A stretch of DNA of 64,000 nucleotides from contig JALGQZ010000004.1 of assembly GCA_023105745.1 (NCBI GenBank), positions 68,437,112-68,501,111 of the forward strand, in the 5' to 3' direction. The translations under genes were made by a program, and so were the position numbers. Of the stretch, positions 31,304-42,815 are shown piece after piece. The notes under the pieces are model-generated. The model saw only the letters and a program-made list of their open reading frames with translations. It made no database searches and was not told the origin of the DNA. Numbering within the stretch: position 1 is the stretch's first letter; each line of letters opens with the position of its first letter. Source of the DNA: Austropuccinia psidii. Lineage: Eukaryota; Basidiomycota; Pucciniomycetes; Pucciniales; Sphaerophragmiaceae.

Positions 31304-34300
31304 AGTTTTCCTTCCAGAGCACAATTGTGCATTCTGAATACTGGTGTCAAGAATTCTCTTAAATTTTTTGTTTTCTCTTCTCTTTCTGATGTTTTTTACA
31401 GTATTCTCATTGATTCTGGTGCTACACACTCATTCATTGCAAAGCAGTTTGTTCACAAGTACTCATTGACTACGTCAGAACTTACAGAGAAGATTCCTCT
31501 TATCATCTTGGACTCCTCTGAGTCCCCTTCCTTATTTGTGACTCACCATACTAAATATATGGTTGAGCTCCCTTCCTTCCCAAGCTTTGAATGGGATTTT
31601 TTAGTCATTGATACTCCCAAGGGAGAAGACCTCATATTGGGCTTTGACTTTCTCAATCATTTTAATCCTTCTATTGATTGGAGGCAAGGGCTGATCACCT
31701 TTAATACTGATCAAAAGGACTATTCTGATCCTTCCAATTCCTTCCGTAATGACTCTTCCTCTGCCAAATCATGTGCAGCTCTGGTTGGTGATTCTAGAAC
31801 ACCATCAGCTCCATCTTCTGTCCATATTCCTTCCCTTAATTCCCATCTGTCATTACCATCATCTGGAGATGAAGTCTTCAAAGAGATTCAAGATGTTGGG
31901 GAAGATAATTCTGTATCTTCACTTCATCTCTTCTTTGGGAATATGGACCTTCCTCCTTCATCTTATCATGACTCCCTGGAGGAGTTGTGGGATGAAGAGG
32001 AAGAGCCAGAAGAAATAGAAACCGTGATGAAGGTTGTTCCTCCTGTTTATCACCAATACTTGGATGTATTCTCCAAGGTGAAAGCAGAGAAACTTCCTCC
32101 TCACCGCGCCTGTGATCATCATATCGAGCTGGAGGGGTCTCTACCTCCAGTTGGGGTGATCTACTCTTTATCAAACCAAGAGTCAGATACACTCAGGGCC
32201 TACATTTCAGAGAATGTAGAGAAAGGTTTCATCCGGCCAAGCTCCTCTTCTACAGGAGCACCTGTTCTTTTTGTCAAAAAGAAAGATGGTGGCCTCCGTT
32301 TGTGTGTTGATTACCGCAAACTCAATGCTGTTACTAGGAAGAACAAGTATCCTGTTCCTCCTATGAATCAGCTTCTCACTGTTTTCAATGGTTCTTCTAT
32401 CTTCTCCAAGATTGATTTGCGTGGTGCATATAACCTGCTCAGAATCAAGGAAGGTGATGAACATTTGACTTGTTTTAGAACCAAATATGGTAGTTATGAG
32501 TACTTGGTTATGCCATTTGGGCTTACCAATGCTCCTGCTTCTTTTCAAAATCTCGTCAATGATATTTTTTATGATCTTCTTGATGTTTATGTTGTGGTTT
32601 ATTTGGATGACATTATGGTCTTTTCCAAATCTGAGGAAGAACATGTCACTCATGTGTCCACTGTTCTTTCCAGACTCAGAGCCAATAACCTCTTTGCTAA
32701 GGCGTCCAAATGCCTATTTCATGTTTCTAGTGTGGAATATCTTGGTTATGTAGTTTCTTCTGAAGGCCTCAAGATGGACCAAGCAAAAGTCCAGCAAATT
32801 CTCAATTGGCCACCTCCAAGAAACGTCAAAGCTCTTCAATCATTCCTTGGCTTTGCCAATTTTTACCGCCGTTTCATCAAGAATTATTCAAAGAAAATTA
32901 GTTCACTCACAAGTTTCCTCAAGAAAGATTCCCGTTTTCCCCTCAATGAGGAAGCTCTTAGACAGTTTCATCAACTCAAAGAGGCATTCACCACTGCTCC
33001 AATCCTTTCTCATTTCAATCCCTCTCTACCCACCATTGTAGAGACCGATGCATCAGATTATGCCCTGGGTGCTGTACTGAGTCAGGTCTCTGACTCAGGA
33101 AAACATCCCATTGCATTTGATAGCCGCAAGCTTCTCCCAGCTGAGCTCAATTATGAGATTCATGACAAGGAACTCCTTGGCATAGTCTGGGCTCTCAAGC
33201 GCTGGAGAGCTTTCCTTCTTTCTATTTCTTCCCCTTTTGAAGTTCTCACCGATCATTCATCCCTTCAATATTTTATGTCTTCCAAGATTCTCACTCGCCG
33301 TCAAGCCCGCTGGGCTGAATTTTTATCTGAATTCCATTTCTCAATCACTTACCGCCCTGGCCGCCTGGCCACCCTTCCAGATGCCTTGTCACGTCGGGAC
33401 GACGTTTACCCGGAGAGGGGGGAGGATTTCATCAGCAAGAATCCAATGAACTATCAGAAGATAATCAAGCAAGATGAAATTCAAGCCTCAAAGTTTTTTG
33501 CAGTCAAGGTGGATTCATTTTCAAATTTGATTGATTCAATTCAGAAGGCAGTGTGGCAAGATTCTCAATATAGAAGTGTCCTTGAAGATTTGGGTAAAGG
33601 TAAATCTGTCCAAGATTATTCTCTTGATTCCTCTTCCAAACTTCTCCTTTTCAAAGATCGGGTGGTGGTCCCAAACGACCCCACAATTCAACTCAATATA
33701 CTTCAAAAGCGGCATGACTCTCCTCTAGCTGGACACCCTGGCCAAGAGAAGACTCTCAAACTTGTCAAGCGGGATTTCCACTGGTCCGGCATGACTCAAT
33801 TTATCAAGGATTATGTCTCATCCTGTCAACAGTGTTCAAGAAACAAAAATATTCATCACAAGAAGTTTGGACTCCTCAAGCCTCTTCCAATTCCAAGTGG
33901 TCCTTGGATTTGTCTTTCAATGGATTTCATCACTCAACTGCCACTGTCCAATTCCTTTGATTCAATTTTAGTCATAGTGGACAGATTCTCAAAAATGGCG
34001 GTTTTTATTCCAACAATAGCTTCAATCACTTCATTAGATTTGGCCCATTTATTCATCAAGAATATTTTCTCAAAGCATGGCCTTCCTTCAAGCATTGTTA
34101 GTGATCGAGGTTCACTTTTTGTTTCTTCCTTTTGGACCAACCTTTGTCAGCAGCTCAAGATTTCAAGAGACTTGTCAACTGCTTACCATCCAGAAACTGA
34201 TGGACAGACAGAGAGGGTAAATCAGATACTAGAACAGTACCTTTGGATGTATGTCAGTTATCATCAAGATGATTGGAACACCTGGCTCCCTCTGGCTGAA

Positions 34301-34987
34301 TTTGCCTACAATAACTCTGACCACTCTTCAACAAAACAATCACCGTTTTTCACTGTTTATGGAAGAGATCCTCATTTTGACTCAGTTCACATCACTCAAG
34401 GCACTCCGGCTGGAAAGTTATCAACAAAAATCCAATCAGTACAGCAAGTTGTCAAGAGAGAACTTGAAGTTGCCATAAACAGGTTTAAGAGGTATGCAGA
34501 TAAAAGTAGAGCAAGTCCACCTGTTTTCAATCCCGGTGACATGGTATGGCTTTCTTCCAAGAACATCAAATCAACCAGACCCACCAAAAAGCTGTCTGAA
34601 AGATGGCTGGGTCCTTTTCCAATCTTGAAGAAAGTCAGCACTCATGCCTACCACCTCAAGCTTCCATCTCAATGGAAATCCATCCACCCAGTTTTCCACA
34701 TTTCCCTTTTGGAACCAGTCAAGACGTCAACAATCCCAAATAGGCATCAAGAGCCTCCTCCTCCAATCACCATTGAAGAAGAAGAGGAATGGGAAGTCTC
34801 TCAAATACTGGACTCAAAGCTCAAGAGAGGAAAATTATGGTATCTGGTGGAATGGAAAGGTTTCAGTCAAGACCCAGAAAGATCCACTTGGGAACCAACC
34901 GAAAACCTCAAGAATTGTCCTGAACTTGTCAAAGATTTTCATTCATTATATCCTGACAAGCCTGGGCCGAATTCTTCAAAAGCTTGA
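31265..34987 (+). CDS. Element E pol: protease, RT, RNase H, integrase, chromodomain
   Basis: Open from the frameshift site to TGA at 34987 (more than 1230 codons). There is no need for its own start codon, as it is read as gag-pol by -1 frameshifting. Protease has ILIDSGATHSFI. RT has LCVDYRKLNAVT, MPFGLTNAPASFQ and the catalytic YLDDIMVFS. RNase H has VETDASDYALGAVLSQ. Integrase has the HHCC finger (H...CQQC) and a D,D,E core (SMDFITQLP; IVSDRGSLF; YHPETDGQTERVN). A C-terminal chromodomain follows (WEVSQILDSKLK; YLVEWKGFS; STWEPTENL), which in this chromovirus group guides integration to chromatin. I see no stop or frameshift, so the protein looks functional. Confidence 0.95.
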   Translation, partial: SLSEDHVVFNGLHSFPSRAQLCILNTGVKNSLKFFVFSSLSDVFYSILIDSGATHSFIAKQFVHKYSLTTSELTEKIPLIILDSSESPSLFVTHHTKYMVELPSFPSFEWDFLVIDTPKGEDLILGFDFLNHFNPSIDWRQGLITFNTDQKDYSDPSNSFRNDSSSAKSCAALVGDSRTPSAPSSVHIPSLNSHLSLPSSGDEVFKEIQDVGEDNSVSSLHLFFGNMDLPPSSYHDSLEELWDEEEEPEEIETVMKVVPPVYHQYLDVFSKVKAEKLPPHRACDHHIELEGSLPPVGVIYSLSNQESDTLRAYISENVEKGFIRPSSSSTGAPVLFVKKKDGGLRLCVDYRKLNAVTRKNKYPVPPMNQLLTVFNGSSIFSKIDLRGAYNLLRIKEGDEHLTCFRTKYGSYEYLVMPFGLTNAPASFQNLVNDIFYDLLDVYVVVYLDDIMVFSKSEEEHVTHVSTVLSRLRANNLFAKASKCLFHVSSVEYLGYVVSSEGLKMDQAKVQQILNWPPPRNVKALQSFLGFANFYRRFIKNYSKKISSLTSFLKKDSRFPLNEEALRQFHQLKEAFTTAPILSHFNPSLPTIVETDASDYALGAVLSQVSDSGKHPIAFDSRKLLPAELNYEIHDKELLGIVWALKRWRAFLLSISSPFEVLTDHSSLQYFMSSKILTRRQARWAEFLSEFHFSITYRPGRLATLPDALSRRDDVYPERGEDFISKNPMNYQKIIKQDEIQASKFFAVKVDSFSNLIDSIQKAVWQDSQYRSVLEDLGKGKSVQDYSLDSSSKLLLFKDRVVVPNDPTIQLNILQKRHDSPLAGHPGQEKTLKLVKRDFHWSGMTQFIKDYVSSCQQCSRNKNIHHKKFGLLKPLPIPSGPWICLSMDFITQLPLSNSFDSILVIVDRFSKMAVFIPTIASITSLDLAHLFIKNIFSKHGLPSSIVSDRGSLFVSSFWTNLCQQLKISRDLSTAYHPETDGQTERVNQILEQYLWMYVSYHQDDWNTWLPLAEFAYNNSDHSSTKQSPFFTVYGRDPHFDSVHITQGTPAGKLSTKIQSVQQVVKRELEVAINRFKRYADKSRASPPVFNPGDMVWLSSKNIKSTRPTKKLSERWLGPFPILKKVSTHAYHLKLPSQWKSIHPVFHISLLEPVKTSTIPNRHQEPPPPITIEEEEEWEVSQILDSKLKRGKLWYLVEWKGFSQDPERSTWEPTENLKNCPELVKDFHSLYPDKPGPNSSKA

Positions 34988-35793
34988 TTCATTATGGTGC
35001 TTGGTGGGGAGAGGAATTACCAAAAGTAAGTCCCACTCCTGGTATGCACCTTTAGGGGTATTCTACTCTTTTTGTTGTAAGCATCACCTTGGCCACTCTG
35101 TGAGCACTTTGTAATTTTGGACACAGATCTTTGGCATGGCTTTCAACTTCATTTCCAATCTTATGGCCATTTTCACTTGGGACAATGGGCCATTCACTTT
35201 TCAATTCATTTCCAAGATTCCAAATTCAAATTCATTCCTTCAACAGTTTGTTTTATTTTTATGGCACTGGCGGGAGTGGTAATTACCAAAAGTAAGTTCC
35301 TCTCCTGGTGTGCACTTCCCTGAGGGGTCTACAATCTTGTCAAAACATCACCTTGGCCACTTTGTGAGCACCTGGCATCAAATTTATCTTTCCAGGTCCT
35401 TGGCCAATTTCAAAATCAGTTATCAACCTCCGTGATGAAGATTGGAACCTCCTCAAGATTCAATTCATTTCTCTTTTTCTTTTTCCTTTTCTTTTCTTAA
35501 TTTCATTTTCATTCTTTATTATTATTCTATTTTCATTTTAAATTTTCTTTTATCACGTCAATTATCACGTCAAAAATTTTCATTCATTTTAAAATTCAAT
35601 TCCAATCATGAAGCCAATGTCAAAAGAAGATCAAGCAAGTCCTGCGTCAAATGTCAAATTTTTAATATCAGTCTTCAAATTTCTTATCTTAATCAGTCCT
35701 CTTGAATCACTCTCTCAAAATCTTTCCAATAGCCTCAACAGGCTTCACCTTGTATTGGTGCTCAGGAGCTCACCATTTCAAGGTGGGGGGTAC
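34988..35793 (+). other. Element E 3' untranslated internal region with a direct repeat
   Basis: About 800 bp between the pol stop and the 3' LTR. It contains two diverged copies of a roughly 95-bp block (35014-35110 and 35281-35374), each with ATTACCAAAAGTAAGT, CTCCTGGT and CATCACCTTGGCCACT. It ends in the purine-rich tract AAGGTGGGGGGTAC before the LTR. No ORF with recognisable motifs was seen. Confidence 0.65.
35780..35793 (+). promoter_or_regulatory. Element E polypurine tract
   Basis: AAGGTGGGGGGTAC ends directly at the 3' LTR start (TGTCAC, 35794), where the plus-strand primer is expected. Confidence 0.75.
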
Positions 35794-37354
35794 TGTCACA
35801 ACCATGGCAATTCACCTCCTTGGATCCCCATATGGCATATCAAGCCACAGTCCTTTTATGGCCAATTGGCCATATCCATCACCAGTGGCCAATATGGCCA
35901 CGTCATTATCTTATGGACCATTTATGGCCATTTGTGTTTTGGGGCCTTCATGGCCCTTCACCTCAATCCAGCACCCATAGCGGCAATTTATGCCCAAATG
36001 GGTATTTCTGGTCATTTCCCTCAAAACCAGGGGAAATGGCCCAAATGGCTGTTTTTGGCCATTTGGGCTCATAATGCGCATTTGCGCATTTTTGCGCATT
36101 TTGGCGCATTTGCGCACTTTTGCGCATTTTGCGCATTTTTGCGCATTTGCGCACTTTTTGCGCACTTTGCGCATTTTTGCGCACTTTGCGCATTTGCGCA
36201 CTTTTGCGCATTTTGCGCATTTTTGCGCACTTTGACGCAAAGTGTCCAAAAGACACTTTCCCGCCTTTTGGGCCAGTTTTTGGCTCAGAACCCAAAAATG
36301 GCCAAAAACCCCAAAAGGCCCAGAAACACCATTCCAAGCTCTGAAGTCATTACATCCATCCTTTTCCCTCTGCCTTTCCATCTCAAGACCTTTGGACGTA
36401 AGCTTCTTGCCAATCAACCAATATGCCATAAATGATGTTATATATCATTGTGCATCATTTTTCAACAGCAATTCGATGGTGGCAATATCAAATGTTCATT
36501 TCAACATTCCAACATCTCATCACGTCATCAAGGCACCCAATCATTCAGAGGAATCATCAAGGCTCAAGAGCAAGTGTTTCAGCGTCAAAGACCAATGACG
36601 CCATCAAGCAGTCATTGGTTATTCTCACTCCAAGTATTCATTCCAAGGGAATACTTTCAATTCATTCTCAAGTGTATTCAAGAGGCAGTGCCAAAAAGAA
36701 GTTGTCAAGTGTCAAAGCTCCACTCAATCCATCTTGGCAACCATATTCATTTCAATACAGGCTGGATCCATCAAGACCTGTATTTCATTTTCAATCATGG
36801 GAAATTCATTCATCCCAATTCAATTTCAATATTAGCCAGCTGTATCAATTCCCAAAACAATCAATACAGCCTCAAGGATCAATACAGATCAGTTTTCAGC
36901 CTGAAGAACTCAAGCTCCCAACTTTTCACATATACCAGCTACCCTTTCCACCCTGGGGGGTTTTTCCCCAGTTAATTAATATATTTTGATTTTATTTTAT
37001 CTCTATTTTCTTTTCACTTTAGTTAAGCAAATACTTATATTATTAAGTCAGTCATTTAGCACTTTTCTCTTTTCTCTTTCTTCGCCTGTCAATGGATATT
37101 TGGTGGTCATATCCTTACTAATTCCATTATTCATTTTTGGCAGGTTGAAACAGTGATTAAGGACTTACTTGGTTGGCTCTTTGGCCATTTGGCTTCCCTT
37201 TCGTCTTTTGCATCTCATCTTGTACCTGCATATCTCTTAGAGGAATTCATTCTTATTATTTTTATTCTTTATCCTTTTGGAGTCTTCCAAGTGAGTTCCC
37301 TGATTGCTGAGTGCCAGGCCACTCTTGTATTTCTGTCCAAGAGCCCCTGTGACA
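35794..37354 (+). repeat. Element E 3' LTR
   Basis: 1561 bp with the same ends as the 5' LTR. Differences from the 5' copy include single bases near 36403, 36894 and 36939. The GCGCA minisatellite is expanded (36074-36238). Confidence 0.95.
36074..36238. repeat. GCGCA minisatellite in the 3' LTR
   Basis: Roughly sixteen units of GCGCATTTT / GCGCACTTTT type, longer than the array in the 5' LTR of the same insertion. The units run into the palindrome-like TTGACGCAAAG. Confidence 0.9.
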
Positions 37355-37699
37355 AAGTAAGAGTTCATGGCCCCCTGCCAAAGGCTTGGGCAGATTTCCC
37401 ACTCCTCTTCCTTGGCTGCTCTGAACCAGTTTTTGTACTGGCATTTATATATTTCTATTGCTGCCACCTGAAAGTGGTTCAGCCCTGGAAATATTACCAT
37501 AAATCAGTTCAGGCTCAGAATTCACGTCAAAATCTGTTGGTACAGACCTTGGGGAATGGGGGGCAACTCTGGCATCCTCCAGATGTGTCTTTCTTGTGGA
37601 AGATTTGGCACTTCTGGATTTGGTCTTGCCTCTTCCTTGTCCACATCCATCTGGTTGGACTGAATAGTTGCTTCCATTTCTGGTATGCACCATTTTCAC
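37355..37699 (-). pseudogene. Element C gag, N-terminal part to the right of element E
   Basis: Begins MVHTRNGSNYS (Met at about 37693), parallel to MPSTRSGASYNP of element D at 61824. Further left, near the E insertion, a frame reads CQYKNWFRAAKEEEW... LWQGAMNSYF, which matches the D sequence LQFKEYQILADLWKNCMNSYL and joins to KSFLGQEKT beyond element E. At least one frame change separates the two parts. Confidence 0.7.
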
Positions 37700-37744
37700 G
37701 TCAATTTAAAGATAAAAGGTGAAAATACAAGATAAAATACACAC

Positions 37745-37903
37745 CTTTTGGTGGTAATTTAGCTTTTTCTGAGTTGAATAAGGTGCCTCTTTTAGCAATC
37801 TGCACCTCAATACTGTCTTCAGATTCTGCTTCTGAAGATTCAGGACTATTGATGTATCTTTTACTGAGTCTGTTACCAGCTGCACAGTATTTGATTAAAG
37901 ACA
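37745..37903 (-). other. Element C leader exon candidate
   Basis: On the minus strand a pyrimidine-rich tract ending TTTAAG is followed by TGTCTTTAATC. The open stretch ends at AAAG|GTGTGT, a possible 5' splice site. The same arrangement (YAG|TGTCT ... GT) occurs in element D (61576-61773) and in the diverged copy at 13783-13868. Confidence 0.5.
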
Positions 37904-38270
37904 CTTAAAGAGAAAAAAATATGATAAAAGAAATTATTTTTGTGTTTTAAGATATTTTTAAAAGATTTTTTATAAATTTCATTATTTTTTAATATTAAAA
38001 AATTATTCTTTTTAAAGAAAAAAAATTAAAATTTAAGATTTTGAATGAAAATTAATTCAGAGTAACTCAAAGAATAATTTTATAAGTTTTGGATGTGAAA
38101 AAGCCACGTGTAAAACAGTATAAAATTAAACCAAATTCCTCAATGAAAAAGATTTCCAAAACAATTTCAAAAATAAGAATTATTTTGACTTCAAAATGAA
38201 AGAAAAAATATTCAATTAATATATTTTTGAGCTTAAAAATATATTAATTAAGGGTACAAGGTTCAAAAAA
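37904..38270. other. Element C leader between LTR and leader exon
   Basis: About 370 bp of very AT-rich sequence with many AAAAATTATT runs. No gene was seen. It probably contains the 5' splice site of a leader intron, which cannot be placed with confidence. Confidence 0.4.
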
Positions 38271-38286
38271 CACGGCCAGGCCCCCA
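38271..38286 (-). promoter_or_regulatory. Element C primer-binding site
   Basis: On the minus strand TGGGGGCCTGGCCGTG follows the LTR end with two extra T. Element D has TGGGGGCCCAGCCGTG at the same place (61353). Confidence 0.7.
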
Positions 38287-38288
38287 AA

Positions 38289-40208
38289 TGTAAGATGTGA
38301 CTATGAAACTGGTGATAATATTAATATTAATCAACAGTACTATGTCTGTTCTTATGAAATATAATAATAAAATTTTATTATAACCACAATTAAATAATTA
38401 AAAATTATTTCTTTCACGTGTTAAGCACTACTAGTGATTTTAACAGTGAGCAAGTAATTGTCTACAAGAATCAATTACAAGAAGAATTTAATAATAAAAA
38501 CTTCTTTATTAAAATAATAAAATTATTTTAATATATAATTATCTTTTGCAAGAATAATTATAAAGATAATTCTTGAAGAAAACTATTACTAGAGAAAAAC
38601 TTTAAGAATTAAGAATAAATGACTCACTAATACTCCAAAGAACTTATTGATAGGTAAGAGTAGAGAAATTTGACGTGGAATTGTGGATTTAAGGGATCAA
38701 AAGGATTTATAACAGTATTACAACAAAATATAGTTGGATTCTATGATTTCACGTCTTTCTGGATGATTTTGAAAGATTTAAAATACTTAAGAATAGCTTT
38801 AACTAATACTTACTTGTTGGTAATAATGATTTAATAAATTGATAAGATGATGATGAGGAAAAAACAGCAAGAAGAGGCTTCTTTTAAGTCAACAACAGCT
38901 CACAGAGGCGTGCCATGGAGCAAACTGAAAACCCAGTGAGTGAGAAAACAATAAACCCTTTTGGATTAATGATTGCATCATCTGTTGTCACGTAAGATTA
39001 TCATAATTACTTAATTAATGCTTTTATGTGACTACCAACCCCAATATGGTTAAGAATAAAAGGAGTAACATCTGTAAATCTTCTTTTATTCTAAAATAAT
39101 CATTGATTTCTCAAAGTTATCAATGTTATTGCCAATTTCATCACAGGTTGTAATTACTGTGAATTTTTGAAGATTCAGTGTTTCACGTAGAATGGTCAAA
39201 AATGGACTGTAAGTAAAACTTTTAATTTTACTAGTAAAACCATAATTCTTTTTGGTTTTACCATAGATAATACAGTTCTTCATTGGTCCTGAAAGTTTCA
39301 GAAGGATTCATTAAGAATTGTATTTTTAATGAATTTTTGAAGTTTTTACCTCATTTCTACGTAGAATTGCAAATAGCAGTATTTTGCTGGTTGCTATGAG
39401 GTAAATCAATGAATATGGATCCCAAAAGGGTTTAATTACTCTTTTAGGGTCTAGTCATGGAAAGTCATCAAGAATTGACGTGGTTACAGGAGTCTAAGTA
39501 GCTCATTACCTCCTTGGCACGTCAAAATAGCAGGTTATTTGCTATTTTTCTTATGATTACAGTAGGTGTAACTTGGTAACCAAGTTCCCAAAGAGTTTTA
39601 GTTTACCAATTGGGCCAAGATGAGCCATGGATCCATGCTCTGGAGCTATCCACGCCTCTGAGGCCTCAGAAGTTGGGTACCCTGGCTCTCTTTGATGTCT
39701 TTTGTCCCCCTTGCCTAATTTTTACGTCAAAATAGTAATTTAAGCTTAAAGTGAGATATCCACTATGGGTGTACCAAAAGTCCATGTAAGAATACCATGA
39801 TATTAAGTGCTCAAAACATGCATAACACTATTCTTAGTGTATATGTAACATGGGATTTCTCACTTTCCCATTATTTTGGCTAAAAATCAAGAAAAAAAAA
39901 ATGTTCACGGATCTTTTATGTGGTATTAATGATGTGGTATTGAAGTATTTTCCATTTTAACACCTCAAATACTTAAATTGAGCTTATTCACTCTATGGAG
40001 CTACCCTAGGTGAATTTTTGTGTATAATCCAAATCTGGTCTTAAATCCATGGATTTACTTACTCAATAAAAAGTTATTCATCTTTTCTGAAATTGAAAAT
40101 GATGAATTTTGGATATATGCATGACTTATGAGTTTTGCATAATTCAAAATTTCTTTTTAAGATAATTGTGGCCTATTTGGGTATGTAAAATATACCTCAA
40201 GGCTCACA
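38289..40208 (-). repeat. Element C 5' LTR (family A, full length)
   Basis: 1920 bp, on the plus strand TGTAAGATGTGACTATG to CAAGGCTCACA, followed by the duplicated ATATG. It is the full-length match of the solo LTR at 6289-8205 in reverse orientation. A 65-codon ORF (39086-39283) occurs identically in the other LTR but lacks protein features. Confidence 0.95.
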
Positions 40209-40213
40209 ATATG

Positions 40214-40569
40214 TGTAGACTTTAATGGGAAATCCAATGGTCAAATTTATTCCACATGTTGTTTCATTGGCTTCTAAGATAAACAAGAATTTATGCCTTT
40301 CTGTGGCATTCTTACTTATTACACAGTAAGTATTGTCTTTACAGATTTGACACAAAAATGTTATATGTGTATTTTACAATGAGAAATTTAATGGTGCAAA
40401 CACCTTCATATGTTTATTCATTAGATTCTGAGTTAATCAAGAATTTATGCCTATTTATGTAATCTTGACTTATTTTAAGATGGTATTTTTAACTCTTATT
40501 ATTATAATGATTATTGTAAAGTTATTTTGTGACCTTTTTGGATATGTGGTAATATCTAAAATTTTCACA
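40214..40569 (-). repeat. Diverged family A LTR (copy 1), last segment
   Basis: Continues the LTR from 14301 and 20344 after element C. Its end, CCTTTTTGGATATG...TTTTCACA, resembles the reverse complement of the family A LTR start. It contains two loosely similar 100-bp blocks ending CAAGAATTTATGCC (near 40300 and 40450). Confidence 0.55.
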
Positions 40570-40640
40570 AATAATCATCAATAAAATCTTGTGAATATCA
40601 CCAACTTAAATACAATTAATTTCTTCAAGTCAACAGTTTG

Positions 40641-40776
40641 ACAATAATGACACAAGATGGGTAATAACTCATGAATGGCCAACCAGAAACCATACCTTAC
40701 CCCTTGAAACAATAATGACACAAGATGGGTAATAACTCATGAATTGCCAACCAGAAACCATACCTTACCCCTTGAA
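40641..40776. repeat. 68-bp tandem duplication
   Basis: Two nearly identical 68-bp units starting ACAATAATGACACAAGATGG at 40641 and 40709; one visible difference (GAATGGCC versus GAATTGCC). Confidence 0.9.
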
Positions 40777-42654
40777 ATGGGTTCATGAATTTCAAATTTT
40801 GAAGGAATGGTCCTCCAGGGAAAATCAAGGATTGGGGTTGGGTTAACTTGATGAATGAATCAATCTTTGAGATCAGTGAGCAATTGTCACCGGTCTGTGT
40901 ATGGAGACCCCTCAAGAAGAATAAAAATTAGAACTGAGGGAAGTCGATAATTGAAAAGCAAAACAAGAAATTATTTTGATCCTGTGAGATATGCATGACC
41001 TACCCATAAGGACACAAACAACTTTTTAAACAGTTTTTTTAGTCTTAAACAGACTTATCAAGTGAATTCAAATGAAAAAATAACAAAAAAGAAGTATAAC
41101 TTTTCTTTTGATACACAAACTGATGAATATTCTTCTAGCTTTGGACTCTACACCAAAAATAACCCTGGGTAGACCCATAGGGTGTTATACCCAAAAATGG
41201 CTATTTCTTATGTTATTGGAAGATTTAGGAGTCTCACAGTACAATTTAACAATTTCAATTTCTCTTAAAAATCGTTAAGTTTAATCTTGAATAAGCTTAA
41301 ATTTAAATTTTCAAAAGGTTTATTCAAACTTACCAAAAATCTAGTTGAAATCAAGGTGTTGTGTATATTTACTGAATTGGCTAAGGATTCTCCATACAGG
41401 ATGTAAATTCTGTGTGGGCTCAATTTAGATTCATTCAAGGCCATAGTATTGCTTTAAATAAATAAAAGGAAAAAATCCATGTAGAAAGGTTTGACAAAGG
41501 AAAAAAGCCAAATAGAGCCATGGCACCCAAATTTTGGGATCTGCAAGGACTGAATTCAGGTTATCCACCTTTATTGGAGTATTTTCAACCTTATTTAAAT
41601 CTTAAGATTAGACTTTGATTACACATTAAAGTTTAAACTGGTTTTATCTCAATTTGGATAGGGATTACAAGCTTCCAAAGGGAAAATCAAGGTTTTACAA
41701 ACATCAAAAGCCTAAATAAGCTTAAACTTTCAAGCTGTAAGTATTCAAACCTTATCAAAAGTTAAGGTTTGGTGCACATTTATATTTTATGTGTAAAATA
41801 TTAATAACTTCAAAATTCATTTAAAATCCAATTTTTAATGGATTTTCTTGAAAGTTTCACACAGCATAAAATTCAATGTTATCTGTGTATACATCAAATT
41901 TTATGTATTTTTTTAAACAAAATTAATTTATAATTAGCTTTGAAATTAACTTTTTCAATTCTTTAAATAAAATTAAGATTTCTTTACAAATGAATTAAAA
42001 ATTCATTTTAAGAGATTTTCACTTGAAATTTTATTTTTAATTTTTTCATGTAATGAGTTTAATATAAGTAAACTTATCTTATATTCAAACCTAAATTTAT
42101 TAACCTAAAACAGGATTAAAGTTACTTGGTTTCAAGAATAAAGATGGTAGCTTTAAATTGGAATGGAAAATAATTCACCTTAAGTTAAGAAACTTATTTT
42201 TAAGCATTTTTTTAAGCTTTGAACTGATAATTCTGTGGTATTCAATAGCAATCAGTCTCAAGATTACCAAATTTAAAAAAAGAAGATTAAAATTAAATTT
42301 TGGAATAACAGTAGAAAAACTGCAGAATAACTCTGGAGATGGGAATAAAATTGCAGAATTTCAAAGAAGAAATAGGGTAGTTTTCAAATTTTGGAATAAC
42401 TTGATGGAAAGAAGATTGTGTAATTATGGAATAATTCCTGAATAAATCTGAGGAATTAAAATCACATTGTGGAATAAATTCAGATATGGAAATAGGATTG
42501 CATAATTACAAAAAATTTGTGGAATACTTCCAGAGATCAAAATACAATTGTGGAAGAATCTTTTAAATGGAATAAAACTATGTAATTTTTGAATAAGAAA
42601 TAGGAGAAAATTGTGGAAATTTGGAGAAGAAACAGGAATCAGATTTCAGAATAA

Positions 42655-42815
42655 CTTCAAACATGGAAATAGGAATTAGGTAATCATTTCAGAGATGGAG
42701 ATAGGAATTAGGGGATAACTCTGGAGATGGAAATAGGAATTAGGGAATAGCTCCAGAGATGGAAATAGGAATTAAGGAATAATTACAGAGATTGAAATCA
42801 AATTTCAGAACTCTG
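42655..42815. repeat. Roughly 38-bp minisatellite
   Basis: About four units containing GAGATGGAAATAGGAATTAGG and GAATAACTCC-like spacers. Looser copies extend back to about 42300. Confidence 0.75.

Larger units (their letters stand above)
27687..37354 (+). mobile_element. Chromodomain Ty3/gypsy retrotransposon E, near-intact
   Basis: A 9668-bp plus-strand element flanked by AAGTA (27682-27686 and 37355-37359), inserted in the gag of element C. Its LTRs are 27687-29182 and 35794-37354; outside a length-variable minisatellite I see only about seven single-base differences, so the insertion is young. Gag and pol ORFs are uninterrupted and joined by a -1 frameshift signal. The ends are TGTCACAACC and CCTGTGACA, related to family B. 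No tRNA-type primer site is obvious after the 5' LTR (TTATATTAATTAAC), so self-priming is possible. Confidence 0.95.
20926..40208 (-). mobile_element. Ty3-type retrotransposon C (family A LTRs), with element E inserted
   Basis: A minus-strand LTR retrotransposon flanked by the 5-bp duplication ATATG (20921-20925 and 40209-40213). Without element E it is about 9.6 kb. The LTRs are 20926-22233 (shortened) and 38289-40208, and over their shared 1.3 kb I see only about six differences. Gene order in its own direction is leader exon, N-terminal basic ORF, coiled coil and capsid, CCHC knuckle, protease, RT, RNase H, integrase. The pol ORF of 1017 codons is open. Gag is disrupted by element E and by an A22 tract. 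Confidence 0.9.
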
